DNA of 64,000 nt from KBS-83 sp051025295 (GTDB lineage: Bacteria; Acidobacteriota; Terriglobia; Terriglobales; Acidobacteriaceae): assembly GCA_051025295.1 (NCBI GenBank), contig JBMGJV010000018.1; one strand, given 5' to 3'. Both the position numbers and the translations under genes were made by a program. This document shows, in pieces, positions 1 to 8,163 of this stretch (positions within the stretch are counted from its first letter, which is position 1; the number at the start of each line of letters is the position of its first letter). The notes under the pieces were generated by a model, which saw only the letters and a list, made by a program, of their open reading frames with translations, was not told the DNA's origin and did no database searches.

Positions 1-41
1 TGCCATCGAGGTCAAATGGATGGCACGCCCAGGGGAGTGGA

Positions 42-296
42 ATGCAAACGGCAGAGATCGACGACAAGCTGACGACCATCTTTCGAGACATCTTCGACGA
101 TGACGACATCACGCTTCGTCCAGAGATGACGGCCGCCGACGTGGCGGAGTGGGATTCCTTCAACCACATCAACCTGATCGTGGCGACAGAGGCGAAGTTC
201 GGCATCAAGTTTCAGACGGCAGAGATCGAGTCACTCAAGAACGTCGGTCATCTCGAAGACCTGATTGCAAAGAAGCTGGCCGCCCTGGGCCGTTGA
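42..296 (+). CDS. Acyl carrier protein
   Basis: An 84-residue four-helix acyl carrier protein that would carry acyl chains as thioesters on a 4'-phosphopantetheine arm. The attachment motif reads E-W-D-S-F-N-H, with the modified serine at residue 39. Length and the acidic helix after the serine fit the ACP family. It stands alone, with no fatty-acid synthase gene beside it in the window. The variant W-D-S-F (rather than the D-S-L of FabF-linked AcpP) is typical of specialised ACPs for surface-polymer or amino-acyl modification, so a dedicated partner probably lies upstream of base 1. The family assignment is firm; the pathway is not known. Confidence 0.9.
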   Translation: MQTAEIDDKLTTIFRDIFDDDDITLRPEMTAADVAEWDSFNHINLIVATEAKFGIKFQTAEIESLKNVGHLEDLIAKKLAALGR

Positions 297-438
297 ACGC
301 ACGTTGCATCGCCCTGCTGCAACGTACTCACCGCGTCTGCAGCAGGATGGAAACCGATCCGCTGACCGCGTGCATTCCGCTGTTAGACTGAAAAGTCAGT
401 CGAAGCGGCGCGAAAGCCGCATCAGCGAGGTACGCACG

Positions 439-1392
439 ATGAGCGAAAAGAACGGCAACCACAACGGCTCCAAGGCGAAGGGCGAGACAGAGACGAACGG
501 ACTGCGGCTGAAAACCGGTCTGGCCGAGATGCTGAAAGGCGGCGTCATTATGGACGTCACCGACGCGCGCCAGGCGGAGATCGCCGAAAAGGCCGGCGCC
601 GTCGCCGTCATGGCGCTCGAGCGCGTGCCGGCGCAGATTCGTGCAGAGGGCGGCGTCGCCCGCATGGCGTCTCCGAAGAAGATTCGCGAGATCATGCAAT
701 CTGCTTCGATCCCGGTCATGGCCAAGTGCCGCATCGGCCACTTCGCCGAGGCACAGGTGCTGCAGGAGCTCGGTGTTGACTTCATCGACGAGAGCGAAGT
801 GCTCACCATGGCAGATGAAGTTCACCACGTGGACAAGCACGCATTCACCACACCGTTCGTGTGCGGCGCGCGTGATCTGGGTGAGGCATTGCGGCGCATA
901 GCAGAGGGCGCGGCGATGATCCGCACTAAGGGCGAGGCCGGCACGGGTGACGTGGTGCACGCGGTCAAGCACATGCGGCAGATCGTGAAGGAGATGCGCG
1001 GCCTAACTGTCCTGGGTGAAGAAGAACTCTTCGCCGCGGCGAAGGAGTTGCGCGCACCTTACGAGCTGGTCCGCATTGTGGCGAAGACAGGCAAGCTGCC
1101 GGTGCCGAACTTCTCCGCTGGCGGTATCGCGACTCCGGCCGATGCGGCGCTGGTTCGTCAGCTCGGGGCTGAGGCGGTGTTTGTCGGCTCGGGCATCTTC
1201 ATGCACGACTCGTACACGTTTGCCGAGCCGAAGGAAGCGGAGATCCGCGCGCGGGCGATCGTGCGTGCGACCACACACTACGACGATCCCAAGGTACTGG
1301 CCGAGACGAGCGAGGAGTGCACCGGCGCGATGAAGGGCCTAGCGATCTCGGCTCTCGAAGCATCGCAGTTGTTGCAGACGCGCGGCCACTGA
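439..1392 (+). CDS. pdxS: Pyridoxal 5'-phosphate synthase, lyase subunit PdxS
   Basis: Makes PLP from ribose 5-phosphate, glyceraldehyde 3-phosphate and ammonia supplied by PdxT, in the cytoplasmic 12+12 synthase complex. The 317-residue product is a (beta/alpha)8 barrel with the expected blocks: G-V-I-M-D-V near residue 35, M-A-K-C-R-I-G-H-F carrying a Schiff-base lysine, D-E-S-E-V-L-T, and the G-G-I-A-T-P-A-D-A phosphate site near the C-terminus. The open frame extends upstream to 265, but ATG 439 gives a normal family length after a short hydrophilic lead (M-S-E-K-N-G). The partner pdxT follows, but a hairpin plus T-run lies between them. Confidence 0.97.
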   Translation: MSEKNGNHNGSKAKGETETNGLRLKTGLAEMLKGGVIMDVTDARQAEIAEKAGAVAVMALERVPAQIRAEGGVARMASPKKIREIMQSASIPVMAKCRIGHFAEAQVLQELGVDFIDESEVLTMADEVHHVDKHAFTTPFVCGARDLGEALRRIAEGAAMIRTKGEAGTGDVVHAVKHMRQIVKEMRGLTVLGEEELFAAAKELRAPYELVRIVAKTGKLPVPNFSAGGIATPADAALVRQLGAEAVFVGSGIFMHDSYTFAEPKEAEIRARAIVRATTHYDDPKVLAETSEECTGAMKGLAISALEASQLLQTRGH

Positions 1393-1419
1393 TCTCAACC
1401 AAGCGCAAGCTGGATCAGG

Positions 1420-1446
1420 GGGTGCCGTCAACTGCGGCACCCTTTT
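1420..1446 (+). terminator. Rho-independent terminator between pdxS and pdxT
   Basis: Perfect 8-bp stem GGGTGCCG / CGGCACCC (1420-1427 and 1435-1442), 7-nt loop, immediately followed by TTTTG. It sits 27 nt after the pdxS stop and just upstream of the pdxT ribosome binding site, so it should end or attenuate pdxS transcripts before pdxT. Confidence 0.8.
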
Positions 1447-1467
1447 GATCTTCCAGGAGTGGAAGCT

Positions 1468-2130
1468 TTGTCGGAACAGCAGCCAGCCAGCGGGCTGACA
1501 GGAACAGAAGCGGGGGAACGAGTCCGCATCGGTGTGCTCGCGATCCAGGGCGACTACGCAGCGCATGCGCGCGCGCTCGAAGCAGCCGGTGCCGCGCCGG
1601 CGCTGGTGCGCAAGCCGGAGCAGCTTGCGGCGCTCGACGGGCTGATCATTCCGGGCGGCGAATCCACCACCTTCCTCAAGTTTCTGGAGCGCGACGGCTT
1701 CTTCGAGACGCTCCGCGAGTTCACTCGTTCCACGCCCACCTTTGGCACCTGTGCCGGTTGCATATTGCTGGCCAGCCATGTGACCCATCCCGCGCAGCAG
1801 AGCCTCGGTGTGCTCGACGCAACGGTCGAGCGCAATGCCTATGGCCGCCAGATCGATAGTGCGATCACGGAGGCTGAGACGCACCTCGGGCCAGCGTACG
1901 ACGATAGCCCGCTCGAAACCGTCTACATTCGCGCGCCGCGCATTCAGCAGATCGGCTCGGATGTGAAGGTACTTGCGGCGCGCGACGGCTTCCCTGTCCT
2001 CGTGCGCCAGGGCCACCTGCTGGCCGCGACCTTCCATCCAGAACTTTCCGACGACGGCCGCGTGCATCGCTACTTCGTCGACATGGTGCGGCAGGCTGTG
2101 GAGCAGAGGCGCGGCTCTGCACGGAGCTGA
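1468..2130 (+). CDS. pdxT: Pyridoxal 5'-phosphate synthase, glutaminase subunit PdxT
   Basis: Class I glutamine amidotransferase that releases ammonia from glutamine and channels it to PdxS. The catalytic triad is visible: Cys95 in G-T-C-A-G-C, and His190 and Glu192 in F-H-P-E-L; the oxyanion segment P-G-G-E-S-T-T is also present. I chose the TTG at 1468. The longer frame offers GTG 1459, but AGGAG at 1455-1459 overlaps that codon and lies 8 nt before TTG 1468. The product is 220 aa, slightly longer than usual because of a short N-terminal lead. The only oddity is Cys instead of Leu directly after the catalytic C-A-G. It is followed closely by the oxidase operon. Confidence 0.95.
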   Translation: MSEQQPASGLTGTEAGERVRIGVLAIQGDYAAHARALEAAGAAPALVRKPEQLAALDGLIIPGGESTTFLKFLERDGFFETLREFTRSTPTFGTCAGCILLASHVTHPAQQSLGVLDATVERNAYGRQIDSAITEAETHLGPAYDDSPLETVYIRAPRIQQIGSDVKVLAARDGFPVLVRQGHLLAATFHPELSDDGRVHRYFVDMVRQAVEQRRGSARS

Positions 2131-2132
2131 AG

Positions 2133-2891
2133 TTGCCCCTGCCGCTGCACCCCGCCGCGATTCTCAGCCCCTGGTGGATGCCGCCGAATGCGGCCGCGCA
2201 CGGAGTCGTGCTCGATCGGCTGATGCGCTGGGATATCGCCGCCATGGCGGGCTGTTTCGTCCTGGCCAATGTGCTGCTTGTCTGGCTGATGTGGCGGCCG
2301 CGCCGAGAGCGGCGCGCGCCCTCCGCATGGCATGTCGAGTTGATCCCGCTGGCGCTTATCACCTTGCTATACGTCGCCATGACGGTGACAGCCGAGCATG
2401 TCTGGGCGAGCCAGCGGTTCGAAGGGCCAGCCCCTGCCGCGCTGCCCGTCGAGGTCGTGGGACAGCAGTTTCAGTGGTACTTCCACTACCCGGGCGTAGA
2501 TGCCACGTACGGTCGCAGCCGTTCCGACCTGATCAATGCAGCGCTCGGAGATCCGCTCGGCCTCGACCCTGCGGACGATCACAGCCGCGATGACATCGTC
2601 GCGAGTGAGCTCGTCCTCCCCGTTGGCCGGGAGGTCGATCTTCAGTTGCGGGCACACGACGTGATCCACGGCTTCTTTGTGCCGCAGATGCGGCTGAAAC
2701 AGAACGCCCTCCCCGGGCAGTTGCTGCACGTGCACTTCACGCCGGCCGCTGCGGGCACGTATCCCATCCTGTGTTCGCAGATCTGCGGCTCCGGGCACGC
2801 ACGCATGCAGGCGCGGATGCGAGTCGTCTCTGCGGCAGAGTACGCAACCTGGCTGGCGCAGCACGCGCCGCATCGGGAGACCGCACAGTGA
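2133..2891 (+). CDS. coxB: Cytochrome c oxidase subunit II (CuA subunit)
   Basis: Accepts electrons from cytochrome c through the binuclear CuA centre and passes them to subunit I of the heme-copper oxidase. The 252-residue protein has two membrane helices (about residues 34-54 and 68-86) and a periplasmic cupredoxin domain. CuA ligands are intact in C-S-Q-I-C-G-S-G-H-A-R-M, with the earlier His in V-I-H-G-F; the aromatic electron-entry patch Q-F-Q-W-Y-F is present. The start is a TTG 6 nt after GGAG that overlaps the end of pdxT. The stop overlaps the next start codon (GTGA), implying translational coupling with subunit I. Confidence 0.94.
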   Translation: MPLPLHPAAILSPWWMPPNAAAHGVVLDRLMRWDIAAMAGCFVLANVLLVWLMWRPRRERRAPSAWHVELIPLALITLLYVAMTVTAEHVWASQRFEGPAPAALPVEVVGQQFQWYFHYPGVDATYGRSRSDLINAALGDPLGLDPADDHSRDDIVASELVLPVGREVDLQLRAHDVIHGFFVPQMRLKQNALPGQLLHVHFTPAAAGTYPILCSQICGSGHARMQARMRVVSAAEYATWLAQHAPHRETAQ

Positions 2892-4603
2892 ATCCTCGCG
2901 GAGCGACGGCCTCGATGGACGCGCGCAGTGCGTGGCGGCGCGTCCTCGCGCGCGTGTTCACGACGGACCACCGCATACTTGGCGTTCGCTACCTGCTGCT
3001 TTCGCTGGCTGCCGTCGCAGCCGGCACGCTGCTTTCGCTCGCCATGCGGATCCAGCTCGCATGGCCAGGGCTGCGCTTCCCCCTGCACGGCCCCATGCTG
3101 CCGGAGGAGTACCTGGCCCTGGTGACGATCCACGGCACGCTGATGGTTTTCTTCGTGCTGACCACCGCACCGCAAAGCGGCTTCGCCAGCCTGGTGCTGC
3201 CGGAGCAGATCGGTGCGCGGCGTATGGCCATGCCTCCATTGAATGCAGCTGGTTTCTGGATTGTGCTGCTGGCGTTGCTGGTGTTGCTCTCCGCGTTCCT
3301 GGTGCCCGCGGGTGCGCCCATCTCCGGCTGGACCAGCTACCCCCCGCTCAGCGCAGTCGCCTCGGCTGGTCCCGGCCAGGGCTATGGCATGGACTGCTGG
3401 CTCGTCAGCATCGGACTGTTCTCGATTGGCACATGGCTGAGCGCGCTTAACATCCTGGTCACGATCGTCACTGAGCGCGCACGCGGCCTCACGCTCAATC
3501 GCCTGCCGCTCACGGTCTGGTCGTGGCTGGTGTCGTCGCTGCTCATCCTGCTGGCGTTCACGGTGCTGTTCGCCGCACTGGTGCTGCTCCTGTGTGATCG
3601 GCATCTTGGTACGGCGTTCTTCATTCCGCAGGGCGACTGGGTCAGCGGCACGGTGGTCGGGCACGGGGACGGCTCGCCGCTGCTGTGGCTGCATCTCTTC
3701 TGGTTTTTCGGGCACCCGGAGGTCTACATCGCCATCCTGCCCGGGATGGGGCTGGTGTCGGGCCTGCTTGCGAACTTCAGCCGCCGCCCGGTCGTCGGCT
3801 ATCGGTTGATGGCAGTGACTACTGTGCTGATCGGCCTGCTCGGGTTCGTGGTCTGGGGCCACCACATGTTCGTCAGCGGCATGAACCCGTACGCTGGCAC
3901 TGCGTTCGCGCTCACCACGATGGCGATCGCCGTCCCGAGCACGGCCAAGGTCTTCAGTTGGCTCGGGACGATGTGGGGTGGCGGACTGCGCCGCACCACG
4001 CCGCTGCTGTTTGCTGTCGGTTTCGTTTCACTGTTCATCGCGGGTGGTGTCACCGGCCCGATACTGGCGCTCCCGGCTCTCGATACTTACCTGCACAACA
4101 CCTTCTTCGTGGTCGCGCACTTTCACCTCATCATGGCGATGGCCGGCGCATTCAGCATCTTCGCCGGCGTCTACTACTGGTTCCCGCTGATGACGGGGCG
4201 CCTGATGAGCGAGCGGCTGGGGCGATGGCACTTCTGGCTGAGCCTGATCGGCGCTTACGGCAGCTTCTTCCCCATGCACCTGGAGGGGCTGGCCGGGCGC
4301 CCGCGTCACTACGCGCAGGTGACTGGATCAACCTCATCGCTTGCTGCGCTCCTGCCGTCGGAACGCGGCATCACATGGTCAGCGTTTCTTCTTGCTTCCG
4401 CGCAGGTCATTTTCCTCATCAATGTTCTGTGGAGCGCGCGCGCCGGTGAGGCCGCGGGCGAGAATCCATGGCAGGCCACGACCCTCGAGTGGCAGCCCGA
4501 AAGCCACGCCGGTATGGTCGAACGCGGGCCCTACGAGTACGGTGTCAATGATGTGGGATCGGATTTCACACCACAGTGGGAGCCGGTCGTCGAACAGGAG
4601 TAA
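2888..4603 (+). CDS. coxA: Cytochrome c oxidase subunit I (heme-copper catalytic subunit)
   Basis: Catalytic subunit that reduces O2 to water and pumps protons across the inner membrane. The 571-aa polytopic protein shows the invariant blocks: first low-spin-heme His in T-I-H-G-T-L-M, F-G-H-P-E-V-Y (CuB His with the cross-linked Tyr), the H-H-M-F CuB pair, and V-V-A-H-F-H-L with the heme a and a3 ligands. I start at GTG 2888, which overlaps the coxB stop and has GGGAG 8 nt upstream; the open frame runs back to 2771 inside coxB and an ATG lies at 2915. An A-type oxidase with separate subunits II and III is the simplest reading. Confidence 0.96.
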   Translation: MNPRGATASMDARSAWRRVLARVFTTDHRILGVRYLLLSLAAVAAGTLLSLAMRIQLAWPGLRFPLHGPMLPEEYLALVTIHGTLMVFFVLTTAPQSGFASLVLPEQIGARRMAMPPLNAAGFWIVLLALLVLLSAFLVPAGAPISGWTSYPPLSAVASAGPGQGYGMDCWLVSIGLFSIGTWLSALNILVTIVTERARGLTLNRLPLTVWSWLVSSLLILLAFTVLFAALVLLLCDRHLGTAFFIPQGDWVSGTVVGHGDGSPLLWLHLFWFFGHPEVYIAILPGMGLVSGLLANFSRRPVVGYRLMAVTTVLIGLLGFVVWGHHMFVSGMNPYAGTAFALTTMAIAVPSTAKVFSWLGTMWGGGLRRTTPLLFAVGFVSLFIAGGVTGPILALPALDTYLHNTFFVVAHFHLIMAMAGAFSIFAGVYYWFPLMTGRLMSERLGRWHFWLSLIGAYGSFFPMHLEGLAGRPRHYAQVTGSTSSLAALLPSERGITWSAFLLASAQVIFLINVLWSARAGEAAGENPWQATTLEWQPESHAGMVERGPYEYGVNDVGSDFTPQWEPVVEQE

Positions 4604-4628
4604 GCTGAGTTCGGAACGGAGTGCTGCC

Positions 4629-5390
4629 ATGCCCGCTACCTTCACCAGGTCGGTTGTCGACACAGAACGGGAACGGAAAGATACAGGGTTTGGCGGCCGG
4701 CCTCCAGTCGATCGACGGCCCACCGGTGGTGGCGGTGGGGACGAAAACTGGGAGAACCATCGGCACAATCGCGGCCCCCGGGCACTGCTCACGCGCTACC
4801 GTTTCGGCATCTTCTCTGCCCTCGCGGGCGACCTCATGTTCTTCATGGCCCTGGTGACGGCCTTCTTTTTCCGCCAGTCCTCCGGCCACTTTGATCCGCA
4901 TGGCGCGTACCTGCTGGACTGGAAGCCGCTCGCCATCCCGCCAATCCTCTACCTGAACACGGCCATTCTTCTAGTATCGAGCGTCACCATGGAGATGGCA
5001 CGCCGCCAGCTCTTCCGCGAAGTCGATGTCATGGAGGAGTGGCTGGGCATGGGCAGGCCGGCCGCACGGCGCGCGGCGCCCTGGCTGGGCGCGACCGTGG
5101 TGTTGGGCATCCTCTTCCTGGTTGGCCAGTGGATGGCATGGAAAGATCTGGCATCGCAGGGGTTCTTCTTCGCCTCAAACCCGAGCAGCCATTTCTTCTA
5201 CCTGATTACGGGCGCGCACGGAGCTCACCTGATCTTTGGTGTGCTCGCGTTGGTCGCAGCCCTGGCTTCTCTCACGCTGCTGCGCCGCATGGAACTGCGC
5301 CAGATCTTCGTCGACTGCACGGCATGGTACTGGCACTCCATGGGCTTCTTCTGGGTGTTCCTCTTTGGCCTGCTGGCCTTTTGCCAATAG
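4629..5390 (+). CDS. coxC: Cytochrome c oxidase subunit III
   Basis: Membrane subunit of the heme-copper oxidase that stabilises proton uptake by subunit I. After a glycine-rich hydrophilic N-terminus (about 55 residues with a G-G-G-G-G run) it has about five transmembrane helices, the motif A-H-G-A-H-L in the helix that follows the loop, and the C-terminal W-Y-W-H-S-M-G-F-F-W block typical of CoxC/CyoC. The start ATG 4629 follows GGAACGGAG by 8 nt; a longer frame from 4341 lies inside coxA. It is 25 nt downstream of subunit I and 5 nt upstream of a very small fourth gene. Confidence 0.94.
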   Translation: MPATFTRSVVDTERERKDTGFGGRPPVDRRPTGGGGGDENWENHRHNRGPRALLTRYRFGIFSALAGDLMFFMALVTAFFFRQSSGHFDPHGAYLLDWKPLAIPPILYLNTAILLVSSVTMEMARRQLFREVDVMEEWLGMGRPAARRAAPWLGATVVLGILFLVGQWMAWKDLASQGFFFASNPSSHFFYLITGAHGAHLIFGVLALVAALASLTLLRRMELRQIFVDCTAWYWHSMGFFWVFLFGLLAFCQ

Positions 5391-5395
5391 CTCGC

Positions 5396-5626
5396 ATGCG
5401 CACGTTCTCTCTGTCCTTGCTGCTCACTTGTGCCACGTTCAGTGCGCACGCGCAAGGCTGCTCGATGTGCCGCGACACGACCGCCGGCTCTGCTCCTCAG
5501 GTGCGCGCCGGATTGCGCAAAGCCATCCCCGTTCTTGCAGTTCCGGCGATCCTGCTGTTCGGTGGTGTGCTTGCCGCCGCGCGCGCGTCTGACCGCTGGA
5601 CGGGCGACGATGACGGGCAGCGTTAG
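5396..5626 (+). CDS. Small secreted/membrane CxxC protein of the oxidase operon
   Basis: A 76-residue protein starting at ATG 5396, only 5 nt after subunit III. Residues 1-20 form a cleavable signal peptide (hydrophobic L-S-L-L-L-T core, A-H-A-Q end). Next comes Q-G-C-S-M-C-R-D, a lone CxxC at the mature N-terminus, and then one transmembrane helix (about residues 46-64) and a charged tail. This topology places the CxxC on the periplasmic side. Its position as the last gene of the oxidase operon suggests a role in assembly (thiol or copper handling) or as an accessory subunit; this is inference from context. No named family is recognised. Confidence 0.72.
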   Translation: MRTFSLSLLLTCATFSAHAQGCSMCRDTTAGSAPQVRAGLRKAIPVLAVPAILLFGGVLAAARASDRWTGDDDGQR

Positions 5627-5662
5627 CACGCCACCTCAGCCACTCACTCCGCGACGAGCGTT

Positions 5663-6073
5663 CTACTTTGAGTTCGCGTCATCGACGGTCTTGACCAGCG
5701 GAATGCCGTTCTGGCCGCTCGGGATGTAAACCGTCGTATGGTTGGGTGAGTTCGCCAGGGCTCGCTGCGACTCGATGGCTTCGTGCTGCAGGTAACGGTC
5801 AGTGAGCGTACCTGTGATGATCTGCTGGGCCCGCGCAATGCCCTCCGCCTCGACCACGCGGATGTCTGCCTTTTGCTTCTCAACCTGCACCAGTTGCGCT
5901 GTTTGCTGGATCTTCAGCTCATTCAGTCGGATCTGGTTCGCCTCGTCCTGCCGAGCCTGGTAGCGCCGGTAGGCAGGCAGGCCAAGTAGAAGGACCACGA
6001 GCACAGCGATCAGGCATGCAAGGACAAGACTGAAGTTTCCCGGGCGCAACCCGGTGCGGGATGGCTGAACCAT
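5663..6073 (-). CDS. Single-pass protein with a prohibitin/SPFH C-terminal tail
   Basis: The 136-residue product has a membrane helix (about residues 14-34), then a charged coiled-coil segment. It ends in a tail that closely resembles the C-terminus of prohibitin-type SPFH proteins: V-E-A-E-G-I-A-R-A-Q-Q-I, then L-Q-H-E-A-I-E-S-Q-R, then S-P-N-H-T-T-V-Y-I-P-S-G. The SPFH/Band 7 domain that should lie between the membrane anchor and the coiled coil is missing. A strong AGGAGAGAG ribosome binding site precedes ATG 6073. It is 59 nt downstream of the phosphoesterase gene and probably cotranscribed with it. The role is unknown; a membrane scaffold or an SPFH partner is possible. Confidence 0.7.
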   Translation of the reverse strand: MVQPSRTGLRPGNFSLVLACLIAVLVVLLLGLPAYRRYQARQDEANQIRLNELKIQQTAQLVQVEKQKADIRVVEAEGIARAQQIITGTLTDRYLQHEAIESQRALANSPNHTTVYIPSGQNGIPLVKTVDDANSK

Positions 6074-6132
6074 GCTCTCTCCTGATTTCGACAGCGAAGG
6101 TGCGCGCCTACCCTAGCACGCATCCCGGGTGC

Positions 6133-7194
6133 TCAACGCGCCGTCTCGGTGAAGTGGTCCTTCTCAGCCAGCGAGTACTCGGCAGCAGTGGGATCGGCGA
6201 TCTTGTACATCGTGCCCTCCGCCTTTTTGCCGTCGACCGTGAGCATGACGTAGTGGAAGACAGGAAAGCCCTTGTCCCGGTACTGATCCTGAGGTCCGCG
6301 GACTACGACCGGATAAGGCGCCGCGCCACCCCCACCGGTGATGAGGTGCGTGATCCCGTTGGACTCAAACCGCTCGTAGTTGTGAATGTGCCCGGAGACA
6401 ACGATGAACTTCTGTCGGGCGGTGAGCGCGCGGGCTTCGAGGTAGCGCCGCAGGTTGATACCGTCCGCGCCTGGGATGTTCGCGATGAATTCAGTCTGGG
6501 TGTCAGCGATCAAGGGCACGTGCATCTGCAGGACGACAAAGTCGACTTGGGAGGGGATATGGTCGAGCTGATGCTTGAGCCAGTCAGCCTGCCGGCCCTC
6601 GGGCCACACCGGCTCGGTCGTGTTCAGGTTGATGAGCAGCACATTGCCGAGCAGAACCGAGTAGGTGCCATTACCGGCGATCTGAGGAAAAGCTCCGAAG
6701 AAGTTCTGCTGCCCGAGTCGCGCGTCGTGGATGACTTCGTGATTGCCGACGGTCGGAAACACGTGCGGATCGTGCGCCCATGAGGCAGCTTCGGTGTCGA
6801 AGACCTTCCAGTCGGCGGGACTGCTGCCCTGAAAAGGCAGGTCGCCCGTGAAAAAAATAGCGTCGGCGTGCTGCTCGCCTACCCGCTCAGCCAGCCATTT
6901 GCGGGCCCTTGGGTTGGTCACCCGGGTGTTGGCGGGGTTGGTAAAGCGCGTGTCCCCGTAAATGAGCAGGCGCAGCGGCTTGCCGCGAGGCAGATCTCTG
7001 AGTACAAACGTCGGCTCATCGGGGTGTTCGTAGGCGATCCGGGGTGGGGGGGCCGCCGCGAAGGCACGCACCACGACGAAAGCGGCGAGCGCCCAGGCGA
7101 TCCAGCACCAGCCCCCTGCTCTCGAGTCCGACCTCGAGGCGAACCGGAACTGACCCATTGCAGCCGAAGAACCACCTCTGGCAAAGCCCGTCAC
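6133..7194 (-). CDS. Exported calcineurin-like metallophosphoesterase
   Basis: 353-residue metallo-dependent phosphoesterase. The dinuclear metal motifs occur in order: G-D-T-R near residue 75, G-D-L-P-F, G-N-H-E, then Q-M-H-V-P and S-G-H-I-H-N-Y. An N-terminal hydrophobic stretch (about residues 27-46, ending in A-F-A-A-A-P) marks it as secreted or membrane-anchored. It starts with GTG 7194 overlapping the thiS stop by 4 nt; an in-frame ATG at 7158 is an alternative. The H-N-Y end resembles purple-acid-phosphatase-like enzymes. The substrate cannot be told from sequence. Confidence 0.88.
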   Translation of the reverse strand: MTGFARGGSSAAMGQFRFASRSDSRAGGWCWIAWALAAFVVVRAFAAAPPPRIAYEHPDEPTFVLRDLPRGKPLRLLIYGDTRFTNPANTRVTNPRARKWLAERVGEQHADAIFFTGDLPFQGSSPADWKVFDTEAASWAHDPHVFPTVGNHEVIHDARLGQQNFFGAFPQIAGNGTYSVLLGNVLLINLNTTEPVWPEGRQADWLKHQLDHIPSQVDFVVLQMHVPLIADTQTEFIANIPGADGINLRRYLEARALTARQKFIVVSGHIHNYERFESNGITHLITGGGGAAPYPVVVRGPQDQYRDKGFPVFHYVMLTVDGKKAEGTMYKIADPTAAEYSLAEKDHFTETAR

Positions 7195-7403
7195 AGCCCC
7201 CCGCCGACGAAGTGAACGATTTCAAGCCGGTCGCCTTCGGCCAGCGGCGTCTGCTCCCACCTAGCGCGCGGAGCGATGTCGCCGTTCCGCTCGATGGCAA
7301 TCCGGTCCGGCTTCATCCCGAGCACCGCGACCAGTTCTTCGAGGGTCGCGCGCCCGGGCTCGAGCGAGAAGTCGCGTGCCTGTCCGTTCAGCACGATCTG
7401 CAT
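7191..7403 (-). CDS. thiS: Sulfur carrier protein ThiS
   Basis: 70-residue ubiquitin-fold protein that would carry sulfur as a C-terminal thiocarboxylate for thiazole synthesis. Features: N-terminal M-Q-I-V-L-N-G-Q, the I-A-I-E-R-N-G-D-I segment typical of ThiS, and the end H-F-V-G-G-G-L. The diglycine is followed by one extra leucine, so activation would need either removal of that residue or use of a different terminus. ATG 7403 was preferred over the 16-residue longer frame because it begins exactly at the ubiquitin fold. No thiF, thiG or thiE gene is next to it; a metallophosphoesterase overlaps its stop instead. Confidence 0.88.
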   Translation of the reverse strand: MQIVLNGQARDFSLEPGRATLEELVAVLGMKPDRIAIERNGDIAPRARWEQTPLAEGDRLEIVHFVGGGL

Positions 7404-7469
7404 AGGACCCCAGATTACCAGCGCCGCGGGTCTTATTAGCCCGAGCGTCACTGGGGACTGCAGTCGTGT

Positions 7470-7868
7470 TTACCGTGATCCAAACAAACGCTGCCGCAGT
7501 CGGTCAACCAGGGACGGCACGATCGGGGATTCGTAGTACACCTGTCGGTTGGCAGCCATCAGGATTTGAATGGCTTCGAGCCGGGGATCACTGTTGTGCA
7601 CCGACGGCAGCGAGCCTGCGGCGTGCACGTACTCGTCGGCCAGGTATTCGATGGCGTGCCCGAGCACGGTTAGCGCGAAGCCAGCCTCTGGCGTGATGTG
7701 ACGCCGCGCACTGCGCGTGCTGACGCCCGTGGAGGCGCTGTGCACCGCGGTGCGGATGACAGGGGTGGGGCGCGGCGTGGAAGCGGGGAGTGGTGCGGCC
7801 GCGGCCGGGCGTGAGGGTGGGACAGGCAGAGAGGCAGGCAGTGGAGCAAATACAGGCGATGTAGCCAT
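7470..7868 (-). CDS. Hypothetical protein with Pro/Ala-rich N-terminus
   Basis: 132-residue protein of unknown function, read from ATG 7868 (GAGG about 10 nt upstream) and divergent from nuoA. Residues 1-55 are low-complexity Pro/Ala/Ser; residues about 60-132 form a compact, probably helical domain with the sequence A-I-E-Y-L-A-D-E-Y and a C-terminal L-V-D-R-L-R-Q-R-L. No signal peptide or membrane helix is seen. A longer frame to 8060 is possible but runs over the nuo promoter region and is basic and low in complexity. Confidence 0.6.
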   Translation of the reverse strand: MATSPVFAPLPASLPVPPSRPAAAAPLPASTPRPTPVIRTAVHSASTGVSTRSARRHITPEAGFALTVLGHAIEYLADEYVHAAGSLPSVHNSDPRLEAIQILMAANRQVYYESPIVPSLVDRLRQRLFGSR

Positions 7869-8065
7869 ACGTGAGGACCTCGAAAGAGTCTCTACTGTCG
7901 AGCACCATATCGGCGGCGCGCGGGGTTGGACAAGGACTTGCCTTCTTTTTTTTATTCGCCCTCTCCCAACCCGGGACGAGACGCCCTGATTCGGGACGGG
8001 TAACCTCTGCCCGGTCGGCGTCACGGATCGGTTTTGACCATAAACGCGTGCGTTTGGCACACGGC

Positions 8066-8094
8066 TTGACTGCCCCCTGTCCCACCCCTAATCT
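8066..8094 (+). promoter_or_regulatory. Sigma-70-type promoter of the nuo operon
   Basis: TTGACT at 8066-8071 and TAATCT at 8089-8094 with a 17-nt spacer, about 70 nt upstream of the nuoA start. It lies in the 295-nt divergent gap 7869-8163, which holds no other gene. The same gap has a T-rich run near 7950 and no clear operator. Confidence 0.6.
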
Positions 8095-8163
8095 CGCAAG
8101 AGAGGGTTGGTGCGCAGAACGTAATCTCCCCTACGCCGCTCCGGCACCTCGTCAAAGGACCGC

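Noticed and set aside
2642..3865. 407-aa minus-strand open frame
   Set aside because: Antisense to coxB/coxA; Arg/Gln/His-rich composition typical of a shadow.
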